A stretch of DNA of 64,000 bases from Dolomedes plantarius (taxonomy: Eukaryota > Arthropoda > Arachnida > Araneae > Dolomedidae), in contig OU015492.1 of NCBI GenBank assembly GCA_907164885.2, positions 191,841,539 through 191,905,538 of the forward strand, written 5' to 3'. Each line of letters starts with the position of its first letter. Position 1 is the stretch's first letter. Shown piece by piece: positions 10,374-20,698 of this stretch. The translations under genes were made by a program, and so were the position numbers. Under the pieces are notes generated by a model that was given only the letters and a program-made list of their open reading frames with translations, had not been told where the DNA came from and made no database searches.

Positions 10374-11099
10374 CAGGGTGTCCGGGCTAAAAGTATCCAA
10401 AAGTTATGGCTTATTTTTACGGAACTACCAATTACAATTTTTAAAAAATTATTTAAATAGAAATAATATTTCACCAAGTTTTAATATCGAAGATCCTGAG
10501 CGCTGCAATCACTTTTCTTCTTTCTCTACTTTCTGTCCAATCATGGTTCCCCACTGCTTACTTTCTGAAAGCCTGCACTTGAGGTCGTGGCCCAGGTAGT
10601 GCAGTTAGACCAATCTTCCTATGGTCCTATGGTCCAAGTTTTAATATCAATCATAGATTTCGATCATAGTATCATAGATCTGGATGTGTGCACCTTTTGT
10701 AGCACGACAAACGTCTAAATGGTAATCCAGTTCTCTCGAAGTGTTTCGTAGCGTATCAGGAGTTATTACACGAATTACTTGAATGATATGCTTCTTCAAC
10801 TCCTCTACAGTTTAAATTTTTTGTTTATGCACAATGGATTTAATGAATTCCCAAGGGAAAAAAGTCTAACTCCTTATATGCTACGAAACACTTGGAGAGA
10901 ACTGGATTGCCATTTAGACGTTAGTCGGACTACAAAAGGTGCACACATCGAAATCTATGATACTATGATTAAAATCTATAACTGATATTAAAACTTGATG
11001 AGATGTTCTTCCTATTTAAATAATTTTTTTTTAATTCTAATTGGTAGTTCCGTAAAAATAAGTCATAACTTTTAGATACTTTTACCCCGGGACATCCTG
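10374..11099. mobile_element. Palindromic Tc1/mariner-derived MITE
   Basis: The element starts CAGGGTGTCCGGGC and ends CCCGGGACATCCTG, flanked by TA at 10372-10373 and 11100-11101. Apart from a SINE in the left arm, the two halves are inverted copies of one another over nearly their full length, making a long hairpin. The right half reads MLRNTWRELDCHLDVSRTTK followed by GAHIE, which resembles the C-terminus of a mariner-type transposase, so each arm seems to derive from the transposase 3' end of a parent element. Confidence 0.85.
10489..10632 (-). mobile_element. SINE insertion with 15-bp target duplication
   Basis: CCAAGTTTTAATATC occurs at 10474-10488 and again at 10633-10647, bracketing 144 bp that is absent from the matching right arm of the palindromic element. 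On the minus strand the insert ends in a short simple repeat (ACCATAGGACCATAGG). A long target duplication plus a simple tail indicates retroposition. No clean B box was found, so it may be truncated or of another SINE class. Confidence 0.75.
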
Positions 11100-11254
11100 T
11101 ATTTTGTTAGTTAGTTATAAGATTATTTTTTTTAATTAAAAAAAATACACATAAAATTCCCGTGTACCACAAAGTATCACACGGGACTTACAGAGGTAAG
11201 TATAAAACACTAAGAAAACAGAAGAAACAGACAAAACAAAACAAATAAAAGAAA

Positions 11255-11760
11255 CTAAGAAGAATTACAAATATTTACAATAAATTTACTAAATAAGCCG
11301 AAAGCACACTTCCCAGAAACGAGCAGAGAGAAATTGGGAGGCCAGTTAATATTTAAGTCCTTAAGAGCCAATTTAAAAATATTTCTCTCCCTGCGGTACT
11401 TCGAACACAAAAACAGAACATGTTCAGCATTTTCCTCGCCACCAACGCTGCAGTCACAGGGGGTCGCCGAACACAATTTGAATCTACTCAAATAGCTCTT
11501 AAAATTTCCATGTCCTGTGAGGAACTGAGTCAATTTGTAGTTAGCAAAGAAGTGATGGCAAGAGAGTCTCATTCTAATGGACGGGAAAATTTTCTTGGTT
11601 AAACTACCATTATTTGAGCTGACGTATTCTTGGTTCCATGGCTCCACCATACTCTCAAACATGACCTTCTTAAAAAAGATTTGGGAATATTGACACTAAT
11701 GTCAATTTCATGCCTTGTGGCGTGATATAAGATTATATTGCCTCTATAACTCGTTTGCCT
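11255..11760 (-). pseudogene. Non-LTR retrotransposon C-terminal fragment
   Basis: The minus-strand peptide contains TKKIFPSIRMRLSCHHFFAN, then FLTGHGNFKSYLSRFKLC and a CDC...EHVLFLC Cys/His cluster. This order (RNase H exit, LTGHG, zinc-knuckle-like C-x-C...H-x4-C) is characteristic of the 3' ends of R1/I/Jockey-type ORF2. There is a frame change near 11600. Reverse transcriptase is missing, so this is a 5'-truncated dead copy. Confidence 0.7.
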
Positions 11761-11864
11761 TTTTTCAACATGAGAAATGAACATACAGAACGTTTCGACT
11801 TCTATTTTTCAATGGATAAAAGAAATCTCTTGCGCCTGCTACTAATCCTGAATGCAGTAGCTTT

Positions 11865-12260
11865 AAAGTGGAGGGGCGATATTCTTGTCGCCTCACCTGA
11901 CAACCTTTTCCACCTATGTGAAGTGGTTAAACAGTGGAGTGGAGAGGAACAAGAAATGTTCGAGCTTCTAGTGTCTTCATCTGATATAGATCTACCTACT
12001 TGGATGAAGTAGCTACAAAGTGGGATGGGGCGGCACAAGAGATGTAGCTATTGTCGCTTCACCTGACACAGACCCTATCCACTTGAGTGGAGTAGCTACA
12101 AAGTGGAGTTGTTCGAACGACAAGTGTAACTCTAGTCGCCTCGTCTGTCATAGACATTATCCACTTAAGTGAAGTACCTATACAGTGAATAAGTGCGGCA
12201 TAACAGATGATACACCAGTCGCTTCATATGACACAGACCTTATTCCCTTAAGTTTTTGAT
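11865..12260. repeat. Degenerate ~84-bp tandem array, about five units
   Basis: Units start at about 11865, 11932, 12018, 12101 and 12183, each beginning AAGTGG- or CAGTG-like. Each then carries GTCGC(C/T)TCA(C/T)CTGACA and ends CCACTT(A/G)AGTG(A/G)AGTA. Spacings of 82-86 bp (the first unit shorter) and strong divergence mark an old array. It ends about 140 bp before the next NCKX exon. Confidence 0.75.
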
Positions 12261-12398
12261 ACATCACCGCTAAATTTTATACCTAGCTAAAATCTGATTA
12301 ACAGAGTGGGAAAATAGTATATCTCTTTAATATCGATCCGTATGTTGGTGTTCGTAATAGCTACTCTAAGTATCAAATTTGAATATCTTTATTCATAG

Positions 12399-12518
12399 GA
12401 AAAAAGGAAATTCTTCTATATAAGCTTCGTGGGGAGCATTTTATGGATTGCAATATTTTCATACCTCATGGTTTGGTGGGCCTCCCTCGTGGGCGAGACT
12501 GCAGGTATACCGAATGAA
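12399..12518 (+). CDS. NCKX: NCKX exchanger, second exon in window: transmembrane helix before alpha-2
   Basis: This exon encodes 40 residues in phase 0 at both ends. The acceptor is TATTCATAG (ends 12398) and the donor GTAAGT (starts 12519). The peptide EKRKFFYISFVGSILWIAIF then SYLMVWWASLVGETAGIPNE matches the helix and connecting segment preceding the second alpha repeat of NCKX proteins. The SILWIA-F-SYLMVWWA run is nearly invariant in the family. It joins DTRRP of the previous exon directly and leads into [10 protein letters not shown] of the next. A degenerate array precedes it and a minisatellite begins about 35 bp after its donor. Confidence 0.93.
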
Positions 12519-12555
12519 GTAAGTTTCAGTTTATGATTTTAAAATTACTTATTTA

Positions 12556-12785
12556 TTAATGTGTCTGAAGTTAAATATTTCATATGTGTCTTTATTAATG
12601 TGTCTGAAGTTAAATATTTCATATGTGTCTTTATTAATGTGTCTGAAGTTAAATATTTCATATGTGTCTTTATTAATGTGTCTGAAGTTAAATATTTCAT
12701 ATGTGTCTTTATTAATGAGTCTGAAGTTAAATATTTCATATGTGTCTTTATTAATGCGTCTGAAGTTAAATATTTCATATTGGTA
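12556..12785. repeat. 39-bp minisatellite, ~6 copies
   Basis: Units begin TTAATG(T)GTCTGAAGTTAAA at 12556, 12595, 12634, 12673, 12712 and 12751 with 39-bp spacing and very few substitutions. Because 39 is divisible by three and the unit has few stops, open frames arise in several frames on both strands. These are by-products of the repeat, not evidence of a gene. It lies about 35 bp inside the NCKX intron. Confidence 0.95.
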
Positions 12786-14083
12786 ATCTTTCTCATGGTT
12801 GTTTGTTTTCCATCGTATCTGCTAGTTTATTAATAAAAAACAGTCGTTATTTCAGTCTTGTATTCTTCTTCTGTTGTAAAAGCTATTTAAAAAAATGACA
12901 ACTATAAACTGTAAAAGAACTCCTAAAAATTTGCAGTTGAAGACTACTAAAATAGAAGTAGTATTTCCATTTAATGTAATAACTATTCAATTTAATGATA
13001 AGTGCCACATCCAAAGCAAAATATGTAATTAACATTCGTTTATAAGAGCTCGCTAAAGTAAAGAAACGAAAAAAGAAAAAAGCAAATAAAAACATTAAAG
13101 TAGTAATAAAGTAACCAATAAAATAACATAATAACCAATTACAAAACAAGCGTGTAAAAAAACCCGTTCGAATATAGTATAAGGTTTAAAATAAATTATG
13201 AAACACTGACTGTACAACTACGTACATGCAATAAGGAGCCCAAAAAATCATATGGATGACCTATATACATTTTAATACACCTCGTATTCCATAAGAGTAA
13301 ACTTATTTTAACAAATCACATCATTTCCATTTTGATTCGGGAAGTGTCTGAAACATCTGTCGTAGTAGTAGATGGGATTATGTTATAATATAATTTATTT
13401 AATCTTTAACTTATTCGAGGATGATTTATTATCCAAAGGAATATTTTACGGAAAGTATTTTATAAATGTAATCTATCTCTGGGTAACATTTTGGAAAATA
13501 AAGTATAATTCTGGCTGATGACATATTCTATAAACTCGAGCAACCAGAGCTCGGGCTAACTGAGATCTCAGCAGATAATGACAACAATCTACCACTCAGG
13601 TTAGTCTTAAAAGTTTATTCTTTCATTATATCATGAAACTACCCCTATAGAAGAAACTTTGATGTTATTATCTAAACGTTAAATAAGCTTTACGAGAGAA
13701 TTGACTTAAAGATAATTATTAAGTTCCAAAATTACGGTTCCAACATTTGTTCTAAAATTTATCCTATTTTATATGATGACTCTCTCTGCTTTCATCGTTA
13801 CCTGAAGATTTTTGAGCAACTTTCTGATCAACAGAAGGATCCTTAAAGCTCTCTATCCTTTAAAAGTACTAGCTTCCTTACAAGTCGAGATAATTTTGAT
13901 ACAATCTTGCTTTGACAACTCTCCTTCCTACTTACTCCTAACTTTAATAGAATTTAAGCCGTGGAGGCTTATAAGATATCTTATTTCTGACACTAAAAAA
14001 GTCGTTTCGACTTTCCGTCGGCCGATTCAATTTGTTCATTGTTGAGAAGGCGCCCATCTACACCCGAAAATCGATATAACCAG

Positions 14084-14120
14084 ATGTCGCATTAGTGCAT
14101 GTTGGGTCCTAATGCGACAT
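14084..14120. other. Perfect 12-bp inverted repeat (hairpin)
   Basis: ATGTCGCATTAG (14084-14095) and CTAATGCGACAT (14109-14120) are exact reverse complements around a 13-nt loop. A related sequence, CCAGATGTCCCATTAG, occurs near 16455 in a similar context, so it probably belongs to a dispersed repeat rather than being a unique regulatory structure. Confidence 0.6.
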
Positions 14121-16879
14121 TTGGGACACACTGAGCTAAAAGTTTTCCACAAAAGGTGAATTTAACTATTGTCTATCTCTCAGAAATATCTAAAAGTAAA
14201 CTCAGTTAAGAATGAATAGTTCTTTAAGAGAAAAAAAATAATTAAAAGTATTCAAAGACTGTGAAAATAGATTTTTATATATGTTTCACGACTGTTTTTT
14301 TTAACTTCATTTACAATATTCTTATTGCATTATACAAATAAGCATATGAATTTGGTTTTTAACTCTAATCATGAATGTTGTGCACAACCGCCAGAAAAGA
14401 ATGTATATGTACTGTATTTTACGTTTTCTCTAATACGCTAAAAGTTCTTGTAATAGGATTTATTTAAAATATTAAAGAAGTATATCAGTGGGGAAAACAG
14501 ACTTTGTAAAACTGATTCTTTCTCAAACCCCCTCACTAACTAGCAGTACCATAGTATGTAATTTTTAAAAAATTTTAAACTCCTCGAGGTACTTTAACTA
14601 TTTTTTATACTGCTGTGTTGTATGTTATTTTTTCAAACTCATCGAAAGTAAAAGTTTATAGTTTACTCTAGCTTTATATGCATTCAATGTTGATTCCTTC
14701 GTACATTTTATGCCACAGGGCAGATAATTAAACGATTAATGTGGATAGGAAAGGTTCTACAGTACTGCATATATAAAATTAATTAAACGTGTATTTTTAC
14801 CTCTTACATACGATGCAATTAATACAGTGATTATTGATAAAAGTTATTTCCATTTATACTTTTCTAAGTTTCATGTGTATAATTTCTTAACCTTTTAATT
14901 AATTCCACCTCTTGCGAAAATGTTTCACTCATGTTTATCTGAGGAAAGAAATTTTTTTAAAAATCTATTAAAATAGGTTTATCGTCTGGAATCATCTTTT
15001 AATTTCTCAAAAAGAAAAGGCCCTATGTTTTATATTTAGAATAGGAATTCACGACCCCATAAACTGTCAACCATCTGTCAAAGAAACAAATTAGGAATAA
15101 TTCCTTTAAATCTCTTACATGTCATAAAACCATTTTGAGCCATTCAAATCATTTTCAATTTTTTGGCAACCATCCAAAAGGGAATATCCTCTATTCCTTT
15201 TTCATTTTTCTATATTCTTAACGGTCATCCAATATTCATAAAACGGCTGATATTATTTGATCTCATTCTATCAACAGAAATTACGGAGGAATCATTTATT
15301 CAATTTTAAATATACTCTAAATGAAATTTTCATGCGACTCCAAATTACTTTTTACATGGGAGAAAACCTAAACTGTGTACTATATTTGTTTATTAGAACT
15401 CGGTTATAATATTTAGAGTATATCTCATCTATTTATATTTTCTAGAACTAAATTATTAGGCAAAATAATTGAATTTTGTGAGTACCTTATGGCAACATCA
15501 CTATCGCATATAATACGTTCAATTTGTAAGGTTTAAATTATAAAGTAATAAATAATAATTTAAGTCTTCAAATTTTTTTAAACCTAATATAAATTTCAGC
15601 CTTTTTGCCCTGGTTACTGGGGTTGGTTAATACTGCATCCTTCTCACGTCTGCCACATTTATTGCACCAGATGTCACAATGTCTCACGGTTTAAAATTTA
15701 AGATTTTTTTCGGCTGTACTCGTACATACCAATGGGAGATAAATTAAAATACATCTCTAAGCCATTTTGCCCTTGTGAAACTTCATATCTTATAGGAAAG
15801 AAACGAAACCCTTAAAAGATTCACTGTCAATAGCTACAAAGGAACCCTATTCATGAATTTCAAAAGAAAATATAGTTTTCTACATTAAAAGATGTGAAAC
15901 AAATAACACAGGACTCAAACCATGGCAGCGTGATTAATTGCCACATTTGCTTGCATCGGTATGCGTTAAGTAGCCCAGGTTTCAAAAAGGAGAACCTTAC
16001 AGGCGTTTGAAATTCATGAATGGGGTTAATCACGATAAAACTTTAAAGTTTATACTGCCCTGTTATTATTAACAGTTCGGTCTTTTTATGTGATATGTTA
16101 GAGTTGTAGCTTTATTGTTTCAACTCTAGATACACTGGTGTATTGAGTTATAATTGGCTTTATTTTACTCACATTATTTTAGAATATATTCATCTTTTCA
16201 TCGCAATCAAACCTTACTGAATATTCGAATGTTTTCAGTTATATTTATTAATAAGCAATATATTTAACTATGATTTTTCTCTAATATTAGAGGGGTTTTC
16301 TGAGCAAAAATGACTTAGTTTCCTGCCTTACGTATTATAAACAATTTTATCCCTAACCTCCGGTTTCTCGACAGGGAAATAATCTGTAGTTTTCATTGAT
16401 TTTTCCAATGGTTTGCGTTTTAGAAATTAAACCTCTATTCGAAAAATCAATACATCCAGATGTCCCATTAGAGCTGTCTGGGCGCATTCTTTGAAGCGTT
16501 GCTAAAATTGCCTTATTTTACAGTTTTCAGGATATCTTAAGGATTTCGTAGACATCTAAAATAAAAGTTTTCATGGATTACCATGAAATGTAGCTTCGAT
16601 TCATAAATTTTCCTTCAATGATGGAATTTCTGAGTCTTCTTAGTCGAGAACAATTTTGGGGATAAAATGTTGTGAGCATTTCATGTATTTTATGATTGCA
16701 TATATGTTTTTAAAGAAATATTCGTATATTTCACAGTTAAGCCAAATACTCTTGGAAAAAATCATAAATGAACTACGGTGAAAATGCAAAAATGTTTCAA
16801 CTAACTGAGTACTAAAAGAAGATTTACATAAAGTCAAAAATACATGTAACTAGCCGGGCTTCGCCCGTCTAGCTGATCG

Positions 16880-17441
16880 GTTTAGGGACCAGCTCCCTCC
16901 CCCGCGAAAAATTCTTTCTTCGAGACTTTCCCTTCCTGCATAGGAAATTTTGTAAAGTACTCTATCATCTGTAGCACAAACTGTATCAACAGACTTATAA
17001 ATCTGACATGTGCCAGGCAAATGACCTAAAAGCTGCTTATTAATGAGGATAACGTTGTCGTTTTTTTCTGCAAGGATAGCTCTTTCACGTAACCAACTAT
17101 GATCTTTAAAATGCTAAGAGAGGTTGGGAAACACTTCTTGTAACAAATCTTCATGATTTTCAATTAATTTTCCAATATCTTCCACTGCTATAAGTCCATC
17201 ATCGCCATGAGACATCAAGTTTCCATTTCCTAGTTGAAGTAAAGTATCAGAAAACTGATGTGCATCAGCATCACCTGTCGTATGAACCCTCATATTAGTT
17301 TGAAGATTAAGTGTTTCAATTTCATTCCATATAACTGAAGATGTCAGGCATGCATGTATTTCATCAGTTCTTGTTCCACGTGGAATAACAGGCAAAGTCT
17401 GTCAGAAGTCAACAGCCAAGAGCAAAGTAATACCTCCCATC
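16880..17441 (-). pseudogene. Helitron Pif1-like helicase fragment
   Basis: The minus-strand translation runs GGITLLLAVDF*QTLPVIPRG, then TRTDEIHACLTSSVIWNEIE, LNLQTNMRV, and later FPNLS*HFKDHSWLRERAIL and AEKNDNVILINKQLL. The order GGDFRQ(T)LPVIPRG, W..(I/V)..L.L..NMR, W(L)RERAIL(A)..N..V..IN matches the C-terminal part of the Pif1-family helicase carried by Helitrons, which unwinds DNA during rolling-circle transposition. Two in-frame stops (at the Arg of DFRQ and after FPNLS) and the absence of the Walker A region and Rep domain make it a pseudogene. Confidence 0.85.
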
Positions 17442-17548
17442 CTTCGGCTTAATCATTTAAAAATTCACAATAAAGGTTGTTTGATGTTCTAAGATGGGGC
17501 AATTAAAGCGATATAAATAAAAGAATAAAATGTTACTACACAGCAAAT

Positions 17549-17956
17549 ACAAAATAAACAAAAAGTGAACACAGTTAAAAAGGATATTTAAAAACACGCA
17601 AATGGAATAGCAGTTATCAAAGCTAAACACAAACATAACTAGCAGTTGTTTTAAAATGCCTCTGGTAAGCAATGTTAAGTGTCCAACTATTTGGAGCATA
17701 AATGTTAAGATTTTGCTTAATTCCTACTTGAGAATGATAATGAAAAATGATGGCAAAATAAACAAAAAGTGAACACAATAAAAAAGGATACTTAAAAACA
17801 CACAAACTGAATAGAAATAATCAAAGCTAAACACAAACATAATGAACAGTTGTTTTAAAACGCCTCTGGTAAGCAATGTTAAGTGTCCAACTATTTGGAG
17901 CATAAATGTTAAGATTTTGCTTAATTCCTACTTGAGAATGATAATAAAAATTATTC
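17549..17956. repeat. 204-bp tandem duplication inside Helitron B
   Basis: The blocks starting AAAATAAACAAAAAGTGAAC at about 17551 and 17755 are about 90% alike, including CCTCTGGTAAGCAATGTTAA in each. The offset is about 204 bp. Non-coding. Confidence 0.9.
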
Positions 17957-18855
17957 CAAAGAGTTTCAGACAGAAGCATAAAAAGAAATAATATGCAAAA
18001 AAGTAACTAAATTAAACAAAAAATGACAGAAAGCAGAAAATGTGAACACCGGCAACTTGTAAAAAACGGTAATCCGTATATTGGGAATTAACCGAGTAAA
18101 AAGGGATTAAAATGAAAGGTAATGAAATGTAATGAATAAATGAAATGAAATGTTTTCAACAATCAATGTTGCCACAAAATTTAAATACCGTATTGTATCA
18201 TGATCAACAAAGATTTAAAAATAATAATAAATAATTCAAAAGAGATAAAGTTTGACGTCACCGAATGGGTATATTTTTTATTTATCACTTGATATATTAC
18301 GCTAACGTGAGTGGCACTGGAGCTGACGTTTATGTATAAGGAAGAATGACAACTGCTACGGCAATTTTATTTTGCTTTCCATTGAAAAAAAACAAAAGGA
18401 GTAATATATTAGAAAATTAACTTTTAATAAAACAAAAAATGAAATTAAAAATCAATAAATGCGTTCACTTACCTTGCAACATCTAGAATTAACATCCAAT
18501 ATGTGGGCATGCGCAGTTCTGAGGAATGACTGATTCCAACGCATGGAGATGAAAAATTAATAAAAAACTGTATTTATTTATAATTATCTAAAAGCTTCCA
18601 AACTTATCTTAGAATTATCCTAAGGCTTCAAAACATAATTATACGAAGTTTCAAGCAGATTCGTCAAGAAATGTAGAAGAAATGTCGTATCCAAGAATTG
18701 TATACGATACATACATACATACATAGAGACACTTTGCTTTATTTATATAGATAACATAATGTACTTAGTTGTGTTCACAATACGCCATAAAATAGCGCAA
18801 AAGTTTCATTTCCAACCGGTACAGATCTGCATGATTTAGCCTTTCATTTTATATA

Positions 18856-20698
18856 CAGGGTGGTTATAATTAAAGTTCCACTTTGAAATGGTCATAAAAG
18901 GAAAACTACTGGGCCAAATGTTATCAAACTCGGTAATAGTTTAAAGGAGGGCATGGGAATTTCTTTTCCGTCAAAAAAAAGTTCAAAAACTCACCACCAG
19001 GGGGGAAAGGGCCCTGTATGAAATATTGTTAAACGAAATAAGACATGAAAACATCGGTTTAAAATGTGTTTAATCGTTTCTGAAACGTGTTACAAAGCAT
19101 GTTCAACGTGGCGTCCACCATTTTCCGCGCATTACTGCATTCTCAACAGTAGCTCTTAGCATATCAGAAGGAATGTTACGGACATGTCGGTGTATCGCAT
19201 CTTTCAATTCCACCAAATTCTTTAGATTATCACTGTAAACAGTGCTTTTGAGATAACCCCATAGCCATTTGAGATAACCCCATAGCCAGAAGTCACAGGG
19301 GTTGAGGTCTGGTGACCGGGGTGGCCATTTTGTGGGGACGTTTCAGCCTATAATCCGTTTATTCGTGAAATGTTACTTAAGTAAAAGTGTGACACGTGTA
19401 CCAATGTGCGGTGGGGCCCCGTCCTGCATAAAAATCGTGGTGTCTAAAATACCACGTTGCTGGAGTTCAGGCATCACGAAACATCTTAACATTGACTGTA
19501 AACGAGCTGCAGTCACAGTGCATGTAACAGGTTCAGCTGTCGACTGCTCTTCAAAGAAAAATGGTCCAATTATGAAACTAGCTGTCATACCACACCAAAC
19601 GGTGACTTTAGGAGAATGCAATGGAACTGGGTAGATAACATGAGGGGTTTGTTTGGCCCAAATCCTGTAGTTATGGGTGTTGACATTGCCATTTAGGTAA
19701 AAATGGGCCTCATCTGTCCACAAAATGTTCCATGGCCAATGTTCATCCATTTCCATCCGTGCAAGGAATTCCAAAGCAAAAGATTCTCTTGCAGCAGGAT
19801 CTTTACGTTTAAGTTCTTGAACATGTTTGATTTTGTATGGGTAGAACTGCAGCACTTTACGGACAATTTTGTACATCGTACTCCATGGTACGTCCTTTCG
19901 ACGTGCGACAGCACGTACACTGCACGTACCGTGTGTGCTTTCCATTGTTGCTTCCTCCACTGCTACTGCAACAGCGTCCTCGGTTTCCATAGATGCAGGT
20001 TTCCTTCCCCTCCCAGGTGCAACAGATAACAAACCCATGGCTTCAAACTTTGCCATCATTTTCCTAAAACCCTGTGGTGTCATTGGCCCTCGGCGTATTC
20101 CTCTTACTGAACGATACCTTTGCAAAGCACACCGTTCATTGCTATCGCATTCATAATAACATTTAACGAGAAAAGTACGGTCTTGCATGGTTAGAGACAT
20201 TGTCGATTCGTAACAATGAGAACTCTGACAAACAGGCTCACTTTTATCTGGAAAATCAAATGACTTGAAAAGCGCATCTGCACAAATCATTTGCTTCTTC
20301 TTGCCGTAAGCCAATTACAAGCCATTGCGGTATTGCATAACCCCACAAACAGTTTCGTTTTAGAAACGATTAAAAACTTTTTAAACCGATATCTTCATGT
20401 CTTAGGGCCGAATTCAGGCTTCAAAATTCACAAATTAGCAATCTGTAAGAAAACGATTTCCGGAATGCGCACACTTTAAATGGTAATTTTATTTAGGTCA
20501 CTGTTTCTTAAGGGTATACAAAATGTTAAAACCATGTAACAAAAGGTTAAGTTAGATTCCGACCCTTATTTCGTTTAACAATATTGCATATAGCGCCATT
20601 TCCCTCCTGGTGGTGAGTTTTAGAACTTTTTTTTTGGCGGAAAAGAAATTCTCATGACCTCCTTTAAACTATTACCAACTTTGATAACATTTGGACCC
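18856..20698 (-). mobile_element. Mariner-like element, right end truncated
   Basis: The left terminus CAGGGTGGTTATAATTAAAG follows TA at 18854-18855. Long inverted repeats pair about 18915-19046 with about 20566-20698 (TTATTTCGTTTAACAATATT, CTCACCACCAG and AACATTTGG elements). On the right the match stops after AACATTTGGACCC, so the last ~75 bp including the terminal CCACCCTG are missing or replaced. It carries the transposase pseudogene at 19103-20200. Confidence 0.85.
19103..20200 (-). pseudogene. Mariner/Tc1-superfamily transposase pseudogene
   Basis: The reading frame starts at the Met of MSLTMQDRTFLVKCYYE (20200); an upstream in-frame Met at 20314 also exists. Visible parts are a helix-turn-helix region with a GRGRKP linker, VLQFYPYKIKHVQELKR, then the catalytic segments LWTDEAHFYLNG (first Asp), FMQDGAPPH (second Asp) and WPPRSPDLNPCDFWLWGYLK (third acidic residue), and a C-terminus ending GKWWTPR. 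Two in-frame stops lie between the second and third catalytic motifs. WLWGYLK is duplicated by a 21-bp tandem repeat at about 19242-19283. Spacing from the QD Asp to the PCD Asp is 42 residues by my count, longer than the classic 34. Inactive. Confidence 0.9.

Larger units (their letters stand above)
3943..12398 (+). other. NCKX intron (8.5 kb) filled with repeats
   Basis: The intron is bounded by GTAAGACT and TTCATAG. It contains two MITEs, a nested dead Tc1 element, two non-LTR retrotransposon fragments, a triplicated ~150-bp repeat, a palindromic element with a SINE, and a degenerate ~84-bp array, all listed separately. Between 7754 and 9434 I see only AT-rich sequence with no supported feature. 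Confidence 0.85.
16850..18751 (-). mobile_element. Helitron (copy B, 1.9 kb) with degenerate helicase
   Basis: On the minus strand it begins TCTATATAAATAAAGC after A. It ends ACGGGCGAAGCCCGGCTAG before host T: a textbook GC-rich hairpin (CGGGC-GAA-GCCCG) and CTAG end with an A|T target. It contains a Pif1-type helicase remnant near its 3' end and an internal 204-bp tandem duplication. At 1.9 kb it is far shorter than autonomous Helitrons, so most of the Rep/helicase gene is deleted. Confidence 0.85.

Noticed and set aside
12541..12840. Repetitive peptide genes (83-90 codons) on both strands
   Set aside because: They are by-products of a 39-bp minisatellite whose length is divisible by three.
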